64,000 bases of DNA, taken from the NCBI GenBank assembly GCA_023249675.1, contig JAHFCE010000004.1, forward strand, positions 675 to 64,674, read 5' to 3'. The stretch is from Elusimicrobiota bacterium (GTDB taxonomy: Bacteria; Elusimicrobiota; Elusimicrobia; UBA1565; UBA9628). Below are positions 20,931 through 30,900 of the stretch, piece after piece. Position numbers and translations under genes: made by a program. Each line of letters starts with the position of its first letter. Position 1 is the stretch's first letter. A model generated the notes under the pieces. That model was not told the origin of the DNA and did no database searches. It was given only the letters and a program-made list of their open reading frames with translations.

Positions 20931-23033
20931 ATGTCCAACGAAAACGAACAGATTCAGACGCCTGCTGAAGCCCCAGCCCGTCCGGAGCCCGTGCGCGTGC
21001 ATGACAATTCGACGCCCGGGCCGGTGTCAATTCCGCCTGCGCGGGAGGACCTTTATCCCCGCGCCGATGGGCCTGTCGAGGCCGATCGAGACATTCCGCA
21101 GATGGTCGACGAGGCGAACGATGACGCTGCAGACGATGATGAGGGCCCTCAGGCGCCCATCGACACCCCTCTTGCGGATCCGGCGTCGTCTGCACCTCGG
21201 GCTCCAGCTCTCGACAGTGCAGGACTCGCAGCCCCCGGCGTCCCTGGACAGCCAGGTTCCGAGTCGCGTGAAGGCGGACGACGACGTCGTCGCCGTCGTC
21301 GCGGAGGCCGGGGTGGAGAGCGCGGCCAGAACAGCCAAGTCCCGGGACAGGACCGCAAGCAGGGACAAGCTCAACCGCCGGCCGAGGGCCAGGCGCCGGC
21401 GCCGGAGCGCCCCATGCAGGAGCGCCGCGATCCTGGGCGCCGTGATCAGCCGGGGCGGCGCGACGAGCGCCGTGACGGCGGGCGCGGGCGAGGAGAAACC
21501 CGCGGAGGCGACCGTCCGCGGGACGATCGTCGCGATGAGCGCCGTGACGACCGCGGCCGCAGCCAGGAGCGGACCAACACCGGCAAAAGCTCTCGCGCGC
21601 CCGTCAAGCGCGAGGTCCTCGCCAACACCAGCTTTGAGGAGACGCGCATCGCAATTCTGGAGAACGGCCGCCTGGCCGAGCTCCATTGGGAGCGCAAGAG
21701 CTCGCAGAATATCGTCGGCAACGTCTACAAGGGCACGGTCGAGAACGTTCTTCCCGGCATTTCGTCGGCGTTTGTCAACATCGGCTTTGAAAAGAACGCC
21801 TACCTCTACATCTCCGATGTCCTCGGCGACAAGAATGCGCCGATCGACCAGACGCTGAAGAAGGGCCAAACCGTCATGGTGCAGGTCGCCAAGGAAGCGA
21901 TCAGCACGAAGGGTCCGAAGGTCACGATGGACGTGTCTCTGCCCGGACGCTATCTCGTGTTTACTCCCTATCAGGAGTATGTCGGCATCTCCAAGCACAT
22001 CGCCGAGCCCGAGGAGCGCCAGCGTCTTGAGCGCATCGTCGACAAGCTCGTCAAAGCGCATCTCGGGGGCAAGGGTGTGGTCGTCCGCACCGAGGCGGAG
22101 GGCGCTTCCGAAGAGGAGCTGGAGCGCGAGGTGAAGTATCTTCAGAATCTTTGGGCCGCGGTCCAGAAGAAGTACGCGGAGCCGCCGTCTCCCGCGATCC
22201 TGCATCAGGATCTCGGGCTTGCGATGCAAATCGCGCGCGACCTTCTCTCCGAGCAGGTCTACGTATACCTGCTCGACAGCAAGGAATCGCAAAAGCAGGT
22301 CATCGATTTCGTCGATGGCTTCGCGCCCGAGTTGAAGGATCGGATCAAGCTGCACGAGGCCAAGACTCCGATCTTCAAGGCGTTCAACATCGAAAAGCAG
22401 ATCGAGACGATCCGTGAGACGAAGGTCTCCCTGCCCAACGGCGGATCGATCGTGATCCAGGAGGCTGAATCCCTGTGCGCGATCGACGTCAACACCGGCC
22501 GCTTCACGGGCTCGAAGTCCCAGGAAGAGACGGTGACGCAGACGAACATCGAGGCCGCGATGCTCGTGGCCCAGCAGATCCGCTTGCGCAACATTGGAGG
22601 CATCATCGTCGTCGACTTCATCGACATGCGCAAGGCGTCCAACCGCGCGAAGGTGATGGAGGTCTTCGCAGACGCGTGCAAAGCGGATCGGGCGAAGATC
22701 CGCATCCTGCCGATCACGCGGCTTGGCTTGATCGAGCTCACGCGCGAGCGCAAGCGCATGTCCACCGCGGCCCTGCTCACGGCCGAGTGCCCGCAGTGCC
22801 GGGCGTCGGGACGCGTGCTCTCCGTGGAGACCCTGCGCATCAAGATTCAGCGCGAGATCTTTGAGATGACGGGGGGCCGTCCCGGCGGCTCGATCCGCGT
22901 CTCGCTGCATCCGTCGGTCGCGGAGGGGTTCCGCTGCCAGCAGCCGATCATTGAGAAGAATATTCAGCGCTCCGTGCGCATCCAATCCGATCCGAACCTG
23001 ATGTGGGAGGACTACCACATCGTCCTGGAATAA
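20931..23033 (+). CDS. rng: Ribonuclease E/G family protein with long Arg/Gly/Asp-rich N-terminal extension
   Basis: ETRIAILENGRLAELHWERKSSQNIVGNVYKGTVENVLPGISSAFVNIGFEKNAYLYISDV; AIDVNTGRFTG; VDFIDMRKASNRAKV; start 20931 rather than ORF start 20451. Confidence 0.93.
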   Translation: MSNENEQIQTPAEAPARPEPVRVHDNSTPGPVSIPPAREDLYPRADGPVEADRDIPQMVDEANDDAADDDEGPQAPIDTPLADPASSAPRAPALDSAGLAAPGVPGQPGSESREGGRRRRRRRRGGRGGERGQNSQVPGQDRKQGQAQPPAEGQAPAPERPMQERRDPGRRDQPGRRDERRDGGRGRGETRGGDRPRDDRRDERRDDRGRSQERTNTGKSSRAPVKREVLANTSFEETRIAILENGRLAELHWERKSSQNIVGNVYKGTVENVLPGISSAFVNIGFEKNAYLYISDVLGDKNAPIDQTLKKGQTVMVQVAKEAISTKGPKVTMDVSLPGRYLVFTPYQEYVGISKHIAEPEERQRLERIVDKLVKAHLGGKGVVVRTEAEGASEEELEREVKYLQNLWAAVQKKYAEPPSPAILHQDLGLAMQIARDLLSEQVYVYLLDSKESQKQVIDFVDGFAPELKDRIKLHEAKTPIFKAFNIEKQIETIRETKVSLPNGGSIVIQEAESLCAIDVNTGRFTGSKSQEETVTQTNIEAAMLVAQQIRLRNIGGIIVVDFIDMRKASNRAKVMEVFADACKADRAKIRILPITRLGLIELTRERKRMSTAALLTAECPQCRASGRVLSVETLRIKIQREIFEMTGGRPGGSIRVSLHPSVAEGFRCQQPIIEKNIQRSVRIQSDPNLMWEDYHIVLE

Positions 23034-24488
23034 ATGAAGAAGATCGTCCTCCTGCTGGTGACTCTGTCGATGACCCTCGCGGCCGCGCTTTCTCGGGCGC
23101 GCGCCGAGGAGGTCTCCGTCGTCGTTTCCGGAACGCCGCAGTCAGCCGCCGACGCCTACAAGGCCGGCGGCAAGCTCTATCTCGACGCGAAGCGGGTCGG
23201 CGCGCTCTATGGCGGGCAGGTCTACTGGTATCCGGTCTCCGGGCGCGTGCAGCTGAGCCTGCGCGGACGATCGCTGCAGCTCGTCGTCGGCGCGAATAAG
23301 GCGGCCGCCGGCGCCGAGGAGCTGAGTCTGGGCGATCCGATGATCGTGAGGGTTTCGCGCGCCTTCGTGCCCATGTCTTTTCTAACCGGGCCGGAGTTCG
23401 CGGCTTGGAGCGGACATCAGACGCGCTACGATGAGCGCACGCGCACTTTGATCGTGGAGAAGACGGGCACCGTCGGCGCGCCGCGCGCGTTCTCGTACAG
23501 GGGGCGCACGCGCATATCTCTTGAGCTTGCGTCGGGCGCCTCTTATCGCGCCGTCGCGCGCGGCACCGGCGGACTCGATCTCATCGTCGACTACGGCGTG
23601 GCTGAGGGCGACGAGAGTATTTCGCTCGAAGACGGGGTCGTGGACTCTTACGCGCTCAAGCAGGAGGCCAAGCTCGTGCGCTTGACCGTCCGGTTCACCG
23701 ACAAGGGTCAGCGTTGGCGCGTCCTTGAGCTTGCCGGGCCGCGTCGCGTCGCGCTCGACGTCTATGCTCCGGGCGCCGAGGCGCCCGTTTCCGAGCCTGT
23801 CAAGCGCCGCCGTTTGATCGTCATCGACCCCGGCCATGGCGGCAAGGATCCGGGCGCTACCGGCGGGCGGGGCACGCACGAGAAGGATGTGAATCTCGCT
23901 GCGGCTCTTGAGCTGGCGCGCGTATTGCGCGAGCGCGGCGATTTTGAAGTGCTGTTGACGCGCGAGGACGACACCTTCCTTCCTCTGTCGGAGCGTTCCG
24001 AGTTCGCCAACGGCAAGAAGGCCGATCTTTTCATCTCGCTGCACTGCAACGCGGCCCGCAACAAGCGCGAGAATGGGTTTGAGGTCTACTCGGTGTCCGA
24101 GACGGCTTCCGACCCCGAGGCCGAGCAGCTGGCCGCGGCCGAGAACGCGGCCCTTGAGTTCGAGGGCAAGGACCCGCAGGATGAGACGGCGAAGATGATC
24201 CTGCTTGCGATGACGAAAACCGAGATGATCAACGAGTCGGCGACCTTCTCGGCGCTGTCGGCGCAGTCCATCGCCAAGCGCGTCGACGTCGCCGCGCGCG
24301 GCGCGAAGCAGGCCGCCTTCTACGTCTTGCGCGGCACGCACGCGCCCGCGATCCTCGTTGAGATGGCGTTCGTGAGCCACGCGAAGGACGAGGCGAAGCT
24401 CGCCTCGCGCGGCTTCCGGCGCAGGATGGCCGAGGGCGTGGCGGCGGGCGCGGTGGAGTATGCGCGGAGGCAGGGATGGCTCGAGTGA
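23034..24488 (+). CDS. N-acetylmuramoyl-L-alanine amidase (Amidase_3), exported
   Basis: Signal peptide; LIVIDPGHGGKDPGATGGRGTHEKDVNL; FISLHCNAARNKRENGFEVY; APAILVEMAFVSHAKD. Confidence 0.93.
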   Translation: MKKIVLLLVTLSMTLAAALSRARAEEVSVVVSGTPQSAADAYKAGGKLYLDAKRVGALYGGQVYWYPVSGRVQLSLRGRSLQLVVGANKAAAGAEELSLGDPMIVRVSRAFVPMSFLTGPEFAAWSGHQTRYDERTRTLIVEKTGTVGAPRAFSYRGRTRISLELASGASYRAVARGTGGLDLIVDYGVAEGDESISLEDGVVDSYALKQEAKLVRLTVRFTDKGQRWRVLELAGPRRVALDVYAPGAEAPVSEPVKRRRLIVIDPGHGGKDPGATGGRGTHEKDVNLAAALELARVLRERGDFEVLLTREDDTFLPLSERSEFANGKKADLFISLHCNAARNKRENGFEVYSVSETASDPEAEQLAAAENAALEFEGKDPQDETAKMILLAMTKTEMINESATFSALSAQSIAKRVDVAARGAKQAAFYVLRGTHAPAILVEMAFVSHAKDEAKLASRGFRRRMAEGVAAGAVEYARRQGWLE

Positions 24489-25285
24489 ATAGACAGGCGG
24501 TCGGCGTCTTCGACTCGGGTCTCGGCGGCCTGACCGTGTTCAAGGCGCTCGCGCGGCTCATGCCTGAGGAGTCCCTGATCTACTTCGGCGATACCGCGCA
24601 CGTTCCCTACGGCTCGAAGTCACCGGGGGCGATCGCGCGTTTCTCGAGTACGATAGCGATCTTCCTCGCGAAGCGAGGAATCAAGCTCCTCGTTGTCGCC
24701 TGCAACACGTCCTCGGCCTGGGCCCTGCCGGCGATCCGCAAGGCCGTGAAGATTCCGGTCATCGGCGTCATCGAGCCCGGAGCGCGGGCCGCCGTTCGGG
24801 TCTCGCGCGGCGGGCGTATCGGCATCATCGGCACCGAGGCGACGGTCAAATCGGGGGCCTACGTGAAGGCGATCAAAACCATCAAGAAGGGGGCGCGCAC
24901 GGAGTCCGCGGCCTGCCCGCTGTTCGTTCCACTTGTGGAGGAAGGCTGGTGGAACGGCGGTATCGTCGATGCGGTGACGCGAAAATACCTGGCGCCGCTC
25001 AAGCGGGCGCGCGTGGACACCTTGATCCTGGGCTGCACGCACTATCCTTACCTGAAGCCGGTGCTGGCCCGCGTGATGGGCCCGCGCGTGAGGCTGATCG
25101 ACTCGGCGGAGGAGATCGCGCGCAAGACGTACGGCGTCCTGAGCGAACTCGGCCTGCGCGCGCCCCGCGGCCGCCGGGGCCGCCGCGAGTTTTACGCGTC
25201 CGACGCCCCGGAACGCTTCAAGCGCCTCGCGCGCCGCATGCTCGGCCCCGGCGTCACGAGAGTTCACGCGCACCCGTTCGACTGA
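24476..25285 (+). CDS. murI: Glutamate racemase
   Basis: VGVFDSGLGGLTVFKAL; YFGDTAHVPYGSKSP; VACNTSSAWALPAI; LILGCTHYPYL. Confidence 0.96.
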   Translation: MARVNRQAVGVFDSGLGGLTVFKALARLMPEESLIYFGDTAHVPYGSKSPGAIARFSSTIAIFLAKRGIKLLVVACNTSSAWALPAIRKAVKIPVIGVIEPGARAAVRVSRGGRIGIIGTEATVKSGAYVKAIKTIKKGARTESAACPLFVPLVEEGWWNGGIVDAVTRKYLAPLKRARVDTLILGCTHYPYLKPVLARVMGPRVRLIDSAEEIARKTYGVLSELGLRAPRGRRGRREFYASDAPERFKRLARRMLGPGVTRVHAHPFD

Positions 25286-25324
25286 AGACGGACATGATTT
25301 CCCCAATTTCGAGAGGATAAAGAG

Positions 25325-26455
25325 ATGATGAACGAAGAGACGACGGGACAAGGCGGCGCGGCGGGTCCGAACCCTCCGGGCGGAGGAAGCGGAGATCAGC
25401 CGCCCCGACAGCAGTTCTCGGGCGGCGGCCAGCCCGGCGGCGAGGGTCAGGGACGACGGCGTCGCCGCCGCCGTGGCGGCCGCGGCCGCAGCGGCCAGGG
25501 CGGCGGCCAGAACCAAGGCGGCCAGCATGGCCACCGCGGTCAGAACGGAGGTGGATCACGCCCCCCGCATCTGCCCCAGGCGCCCGTGCGCTCCGACGTT
25601 GAGCAGCTGTTCGCGGCGAAAACGCCGGTGGACCCCTTCGAGTGGCTTCAGCTCGAGAAGGGCTCGACCGATCCCTCGATGCGCGCGCTCGATTTGCTCG
25701 CACCCATCGGCAAGGGCACGCGCGGCCTCATCGTCGCTCCTCCGAAGGCTGGCAAGACCACGTTCCTGAAGCAGATCTCGAACGCGGTGCATGAGGTTGA
25801 TCCGAAGATCCGCCAGTACTGCCTGCTCATCGATGAGCGCCCCGAGGAGGTCACGGACTTCAAACGTTCCGTGCCCGCCGAGGTGTGGGCCTCCTCGTCC
25901 GATCAATCCTATGACAAGCACAAGCGGCTTGCCGAGGATCTGTTCCGCACGGCGCTCGAAAAGGTCGTGGCGGGCGAGGACGTCTTCATCCTGCTCGACT
26001 CGCTCACGCGCCTGGCGCGCGTGTACAATCAGTTCGCGACGGGCAACCGCACGATGTCGGGCGGCCTCGATTCGCGGGCGATGGAAATTCCGCGGCGCTT
26101 TTTCGGCGCGGCGCGCAAGCTCGAGGGCGCGGGCTCGCTCACGATCTTGGCGACCATCCTCGTCGATACGGGCTCGAAGATGGACGACATCATCTTCCAG
26201 GAGTTTAAAGGGACCGGGAACATGGAACTCGTTCTCTATCGGCAGGCGGCCGAGATGCGCATCTTCCCGGCGCTGAAAGTCCGCGATTCCGGCACCCGCA
26301 AGGAGGAGAAGCTGTTCACGCCGGAATACCTCGAGGGCGTCTACAAGCTCCGCCGCCTCGTGGCGGGCATGGGCGACATTGAGGCGATCAAGGCGCTGAC
26401 CGAGATGATGCGCGTGCACAAAACCAATAAAGCGCTGCTTGAGTCGCTGAAATGA
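25325..26455 (+). CDS. rho: Transcription termination factor Rho; ATPase core present, canonical N-terminal RNA-binding domain replaced by Gly/Arg/Gln-rich tail
   Basis: LDLLAPIGKGTRGLIVAPPKAGKTTFLKQI; LLIDERPEEVTDFKRSV; SLTRLARVYNQFATGNRTMSGGLDSRAM; DTGSKMDDIIFQEFKGTGNMEL. Confidence 0.95.
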   Translation: MMNEETTGQGGAAGPNPPGGGSGDQPPRQQFSGGGQPGGEGQGRRRRRRRGGRGRSGQGGGQNQGGQHGHRGQNGGGSRPPHLPQAPVRSDVEQLFAAKTPVDPFEWLQLEKGSTDPSMRALDLLAPIGKGTRGLIVAPPKAGKTTFLKQISNAVHEVDPKIRQYCLLIDERPEEVTDFKRSVPAEVWASSSDQSYDKHKRLAEDLFRTALEKVVAGEDVFILLDSLTRLARVYNQFATGNRTMSGGLDSRAMEIPRRFFGAARKLEGAGSLTILATILVDTGSKMDDIIFQEFKGTGNMELVLYRQAAEMRIFPALKVRDSGTRKEEKLFTPEYLEGVYKLRRLVAGMGDIEAIKALTEMMRVHKTNKALLESLK

Positions 26456-26832
26456 AAATTCAACCGGTCGTCACACCGAAGGCTCCGGCGGCGATCGGCC
26501 CTTACTCGCAGGGCATTGCCGCCGGCGAGCTGATCTTCGTCTCCGGGCAGGTTCCGCTCCGGGAGGACGGAACCTTGGTTGCTGGGAGCGTGGCCGAGCA
26601 GACCGCGCAGTGCCTGACGAACATCCGCGAGGTCCTGCTCGCCGCGGGGCTGACCATGGGCGCGGTCGTCAAGACGACCGTTTATATGACGGACTTAGGC
26701 AAGTTCGCGGAGATGAACGAGGTCTACGCCCAACGCTTCCAGGCGCCGTTTCCGGCGCGCGCGACCGTGCAGGTCTCGGCGTTGCCCAAGGGTGCGGCCA
26801 TCGAGATCGATGCCGTCGCGGTGAGGTCCTAG
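26452..26832 (+). CDS. ridA: RidA family reactive intermediate/imine deaminase
   Basis: KAPAAIGPYSQGIAAGELIFVSGQVPL...VVKTTVYMTDLGKFAEMNEVYAQRF...RATVQVSALPKGAAIEIDAVA. Confidence 0.95.
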   Translation: MKIQPVVTPKAPAAIGPYSQGIAAGELIFVSGQVPLREDGTLVAGSVAEQTAQCLTNIREVLLAAGLTMGAVVKTTVYMTDLGKFAEMNEVYAQRFQAPFPARATVQVSALPKGAAIEIDAVAVRS

Positions 26833-26838
26833 GCGGGG

Positions 26839-27795
26839 ATGTTCATGCGCGCGCTCGCCGCGGCGGCGCTGGCATTGCTCATCAGCGGCGACGCTGCTCG
26901 GCTCGGCTGGGACGCGATCGGGTTGTGGCGCTTCATGTTTCCATACCTCTGGCTGTTCGTCCTGCTCGAGGTGGGCCGCGCGCGTCGGCGCATCGAGGAC
27001 GGCGAGATTTTTCTCGCGGGCGCGGCGATGGCGATGCTGTACGGCGGGATCTACGCGAAGGACCTCCAGCACGGCCTTCATCCATTCGGCATCGACTGGC
27101 TGGGTGCGCTTTGCGCGGCCTTCGACGGGGGCATGACGACTGTCCTGGCCCTCCACGTCGCCGACCGCCTCCGGCCCCGGGGCGAGGAAGAACCTCGGGA
27201 GATGGGCCTGCTCGTCATTGTTTTCCTCGTCTTCGGCCTCGCCGCGGCCGCAGCCGTTTATGGCGTGAAGACCGCCTTCAATTTCTACCGGGCCGAGCGC
27301 CTGCTCGGGCCGACCTGGCTCGTCGCCGACATTCTCTTCGCTTATGCCGCATGGACCTTGGCGCGGCGCGCGTGGACGCGCTCCGAGGAGGAGGCCGAGA
27401 CGGGCCGCGAATCCTGGGTCTGGAGTCTCGCCGCGTTCGCCGTCTGGCTCCCGGGGGCGCGCCTCATTGCCCGCGCGTGCGTGGCCATGGAGCTTTCCGG
27501 CGCGCTTCTCTATTTCTGTGTCGGCGCCTGGACGTTTGGGGTTGTCGGGATAGTCTGGCGGTTACGGGCCGCTTTACCAACGGATTTTGGAAGCGGCATT
27601 CCCTCGCCGAGGGCTCGGTCACGCGCAGCGCTGGCCGCGGCGCTGTGGCGCGCGGCGGGGGCATTGATCCTCGCGGTTTCTTTGGGCGCCGACCTCAATG
27701 AGGCCCGCGCCGCCGGCCTCTTTTCCGCTGCGATCGATTGGCCCTCCCGAGCGTTGTTTGCATGGGTTTTCCTGACCGCAAAGCTCAAAGTCTGA
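26839..27795 (+). CDS. Hypothetical polytopic membrane protein
   Basis: 318 aa ORF with several hydrophobic segments, no recognised family motif; abuts ridA. Confidence 0.65.
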   Translation: MFMRALAAAALALLISGDAARLGWDAIGLWRFMFPYLWLFVLLEVGRARRRIEDGEIFLAGAAMAMLYGGIYAKDLQHGLHPFGIDWLGALCAAFDGGMTTVLALHVADRLRPRGEEEPREMGLLVIVFLVFGLAAAAAVYGVKTAFNFYRAERLLGPTWLVADILFAYAAWTLARRAWTRSEEEAETGRESWVWSLAAFAVWLPGARLIARACVAMELSGALLYFCVGAWTFGVVGIVWRLRAALPTDFGSGIPSPRARSRAALAAALWRAAGALILAVSLGADLNEARAAGLFSAAIDWPSRALFAWVFLTAKLKV

Positions 27796-27902
27796 CCCCG
27801 GACTTCGGGCCCATGACGGCCTAGGCCACCTGCCACTTTCGCCCTTACCGATGGACCCAGGTGCCTGGAAATCGCGTCTGTCATAATGAGAACGTGAGTT
27901 TA

Positions 27903-27916
27903 TTGATTTGGATCAA
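27903..27916. promoter_or_regulatory. FNR-type dyad TTGAT-N4-ATCAA upstream of giant Bat fusion
   Basis: Sequence TTGATTTGGATCAA read directly; perfect match to FNR consensus half-sites and spacing; 3 nt before ATG at 27920. Confidence 0.45.
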
Positions 27917-27919
27917 TCA

Positions 27920-30900
27920 ATGAGGCGCTTTCCCCTGCGCCGCGTCCTGGGAGCCTTTCTCGCCCTTGTCCTCGTCGTGGGCGCTCCCGGTTCCGAGGCC
28001 TATTACGCCGCTGCCCAGACCATCGGCGGGCGCGCCTCTGAGCCGGGCTCCGCCTCGCGGGCGATTCCCATCCTGGGTCTATCCGGACCCTCCTCTGAGG
28101 TCTCCTCACTGTCTGCCGCGGCGTTTTCCCTTTCCCCCGCCGTTCTGTCCGCTCCCGTCGCTGCACCGGAAGTCCGTGCCGTTCCGGCCGCCGCGTTGGC
28201 CGTCCCCGCGCGGGCTGCTGCCGCCGGGGTTGCCGCCGTCCCAACGCGATCGGCGCATGTCTCCGCGCTGCCCGCCGCGGCCGTCGCCGAGACGAGCAGT
28301 GCCGTCGGAACTCTGTTCGACGGTTCGGCCGCCAAACACGCCGTCGAGACGCCCGTCGTCGCTTCGGTCCGCCGAGGTGCGTTTGGCCGCTCGATCACCA
28401 AGGGTCTTGCGATCCTCGCCCTGTCCCTTGGCGTGCTGGGAGTCTCGCAGGACGCCCACGCTCAGCTCCTGCCGTTGATGCCGCCGCCCATCGTCTCGCC
28501 GAGCGACCCCGCAGACAAGCTCCTGCAGACCAAGGTCCGGACCGTCCAGGATGTCATTGACTTGATCAATCGGAGCATCGCCGGGGCCTTGAAGAAGGCC
28601 GCGACGCCGGCGGCGCAGGCCCCCGCGCCCGTCGTTCTGCCCCGGCCCATCGAGGCCGGCGTCGTTGTGGACCGCCAGGGCGTGACCGTCGGCGAGCGCA
28701 TCCACCTGACGATCACTTTGCGCAATACCTCGGACAAGCCGGTCACGCTGGAGGGTCTGCGTTCCTCTCTGCAGGAGGCTCTGCCCGAGGATCTCGAGCT
28801 CGAGGGTAAGGACGCCGAGGCGCCGCTCGCCCTCGCTCCGGGCGAGAGTCAGACTATCGTCTACGAGGCGATTCCGTTCGGCTCGGGGACGCTCACTTTG
28901 GACGGCGGCATCGCGGTCGTCGCGGTCGGCGAGACCGCCGCCTATCCCCAGGGCATCGAGATCGTCCTGCCCGCGACCGAGATCACCGTCGCGTCCGTTC
29001 TCACGCCCGACTGGAAGGAGAAGGGCCTGCGCGACATCGTCGGCGTCAAGCGCGCCGATGGTCCAGATTGGATGTGGCTCGCGGCGATTCCTCTTGGGAT
29101 TCTGCTGCTGGTTGGCGTGCACCGCCTGGTCGCGGCGCGCCGCCTGTATCCGAAGCTCAACACCCAGCGCCTCTCACTCGTCACGGTCGCCGAGGCGGAG
29201 TTGGCGCGACTGAAGGCCGCGTCCGACGACCGCGACGCGGCCTCTTTTTATGCCCGCTACCAAGACCTTTTGACCGGCTTTATGGTCGATTTTGCGGGCC
29301 TGCCCAAGGCGGCGCGCGATGCGCGCGCGCTGGAGCGCGACCTGCGCAAGTCCTCCTATGACGCGGGGCAGATTTCCGTTGCGGCGCGTCTGGCCGCCGC
29401 GGCCGAGGCCGCGCGCTTCGCGGGCCTTGAGAAAGATGCTTCCGAGCGCGGGCGCATGCTCGACCGCCTCGCGGCCCTCATCGAGAGCGTGGCCGGCAAG
29501 GCCGGCCAGCCGCAGGCGGACAACACGGGCGTGTTCGCGCTGCTGGCACTTTTGCCCGGCGCCGCCGGCCTGGCTTTCGGCAGTCCCTGGGTCCTTCTTC
29601 TTCTGGCCCCGTTCGCAGCCTATGCCCTCTGGTCGTGGCGCAATCGGGCCAAAGGCGGGCGTTTTACCGTTTCCTCATCCGCGCAGACGCCCGCGCGCCG
29701 CACCGTGCGCGAGCGTCTCGCGGGCCTGCCGCGCGTCCTGCGCTTGGCCGCCTTGGGTCTGATCATCCTGGCGCTCGCGCGGCCGATGATCGGCACCCAG
29801 CGCAGCGAGACCTTCATCCCCTCGACGGACACGGTGGTCTCGATCGACTTGTCGAGTTCGATGAGCGGCGACAAACTCCAGGGCGTACGCGACGCCGTGC
29901 GCGGCTACATCGAGGAGCAGCGCCGCGGCACCGAGAATCGTGTCGGCATGGTCACCTTCTCCGATGACCCCTACCTCGACGTCAAGCTGACGACCGACTA
30001 CGATGCTTTGATCTCTCATCTTAAGGAGCTCGGGACTTCGGGAAATACGGCAGTCGGCAAGGCGATGCTGACCTCGATCGCCCACTTCCTTGAGCTTAAC
30101 GCTCTCGATCTTGACGCCCAGGCCGACCCGCGCGCGGCCGAGGTTCAGCGTCTGCTGCGAGACCAAGGCCTGTCCGCGGCGCTCGCCTACGCCAAACCGT
30201 ATCCGGATCTGATGCAGAAAATCCTGCAGCCGGACCGCGCGAAGATCGTCGTGCTTTTCACGGACGGCGACTCCAACTCCGGCATCGACCCCCAGGCCGC
30301 GGCCTCGATTGCCGCCTCCCTCGGCGTGAAGATCTACGGCGTGGGCATCGCGGGCCCTCACGAATCCTTCAACGAAGCGACCTTGCGCGGCGTGGCTGAG
30401 AAGACGGGCGCGAAGTTCTTCCGCGCCGGCGACGCGGACGCGATGCGCGCGGTTCTTCTCGAGATATCCCGGCTGGAAAAGAGCCCGGCCAAGATCGTCT
30501 CGAGCGTCACGGTCAAGGATTACACGAGCCTGCTCGCACTTCTGGCTTTCCTGCTTCTCGGCGCCGAGCTGACGCTCGCCAACACGCGCCTGCGCACGTT
30601 GTACGGCATGGCCTTCGTGATGGCCCTCGGCGCGGGTCCTTTGGATGCGCCGCGTGCAGTCCCGGCGCCGCCCGCCGCGGTCGCGGCTTCGGCCGAGGCG
30701 CCGAAGTCGGCGACCGAGGCGGTGCCGCCCGAGGTGATCGAGGGCAACAAGCTGTATCATCAGGGCCTTTTCGCCCAGGCGCTCAAGAAGTACGGCGAGG
30801 CGATCGAGCGCCATCCCGATGTTCCCGAGATTTACTTCAACATGGCCGATGTTTACCTGCGCCTGGGCGAGAACGTGAAGGCCGACGCCGCCTGGGCGAA

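Noticed and set aside
21027-23018. 663-aa minus-strand ORF opposite the RNase E/G gene
   Set aside because: Antisense shadow ORF with His/Arg/Asp-rich reading typical of reversed GC-rich coding sequence
16388-27622. Shared 14-mer gagggctcggtcac upstream of mreC and inside the 26839-27795 ORF
   Set aside because: Only two noticed copies, no clear symmetry, one inside a coding region; plausible chance match
26610-27701. 363-aa + ORF overlapping ridA and the membrane protein in another frame
   Set aside because: Arg/Gly-rich frame-shifted reading; the alternative frames encode RidA and a coherent TM protein
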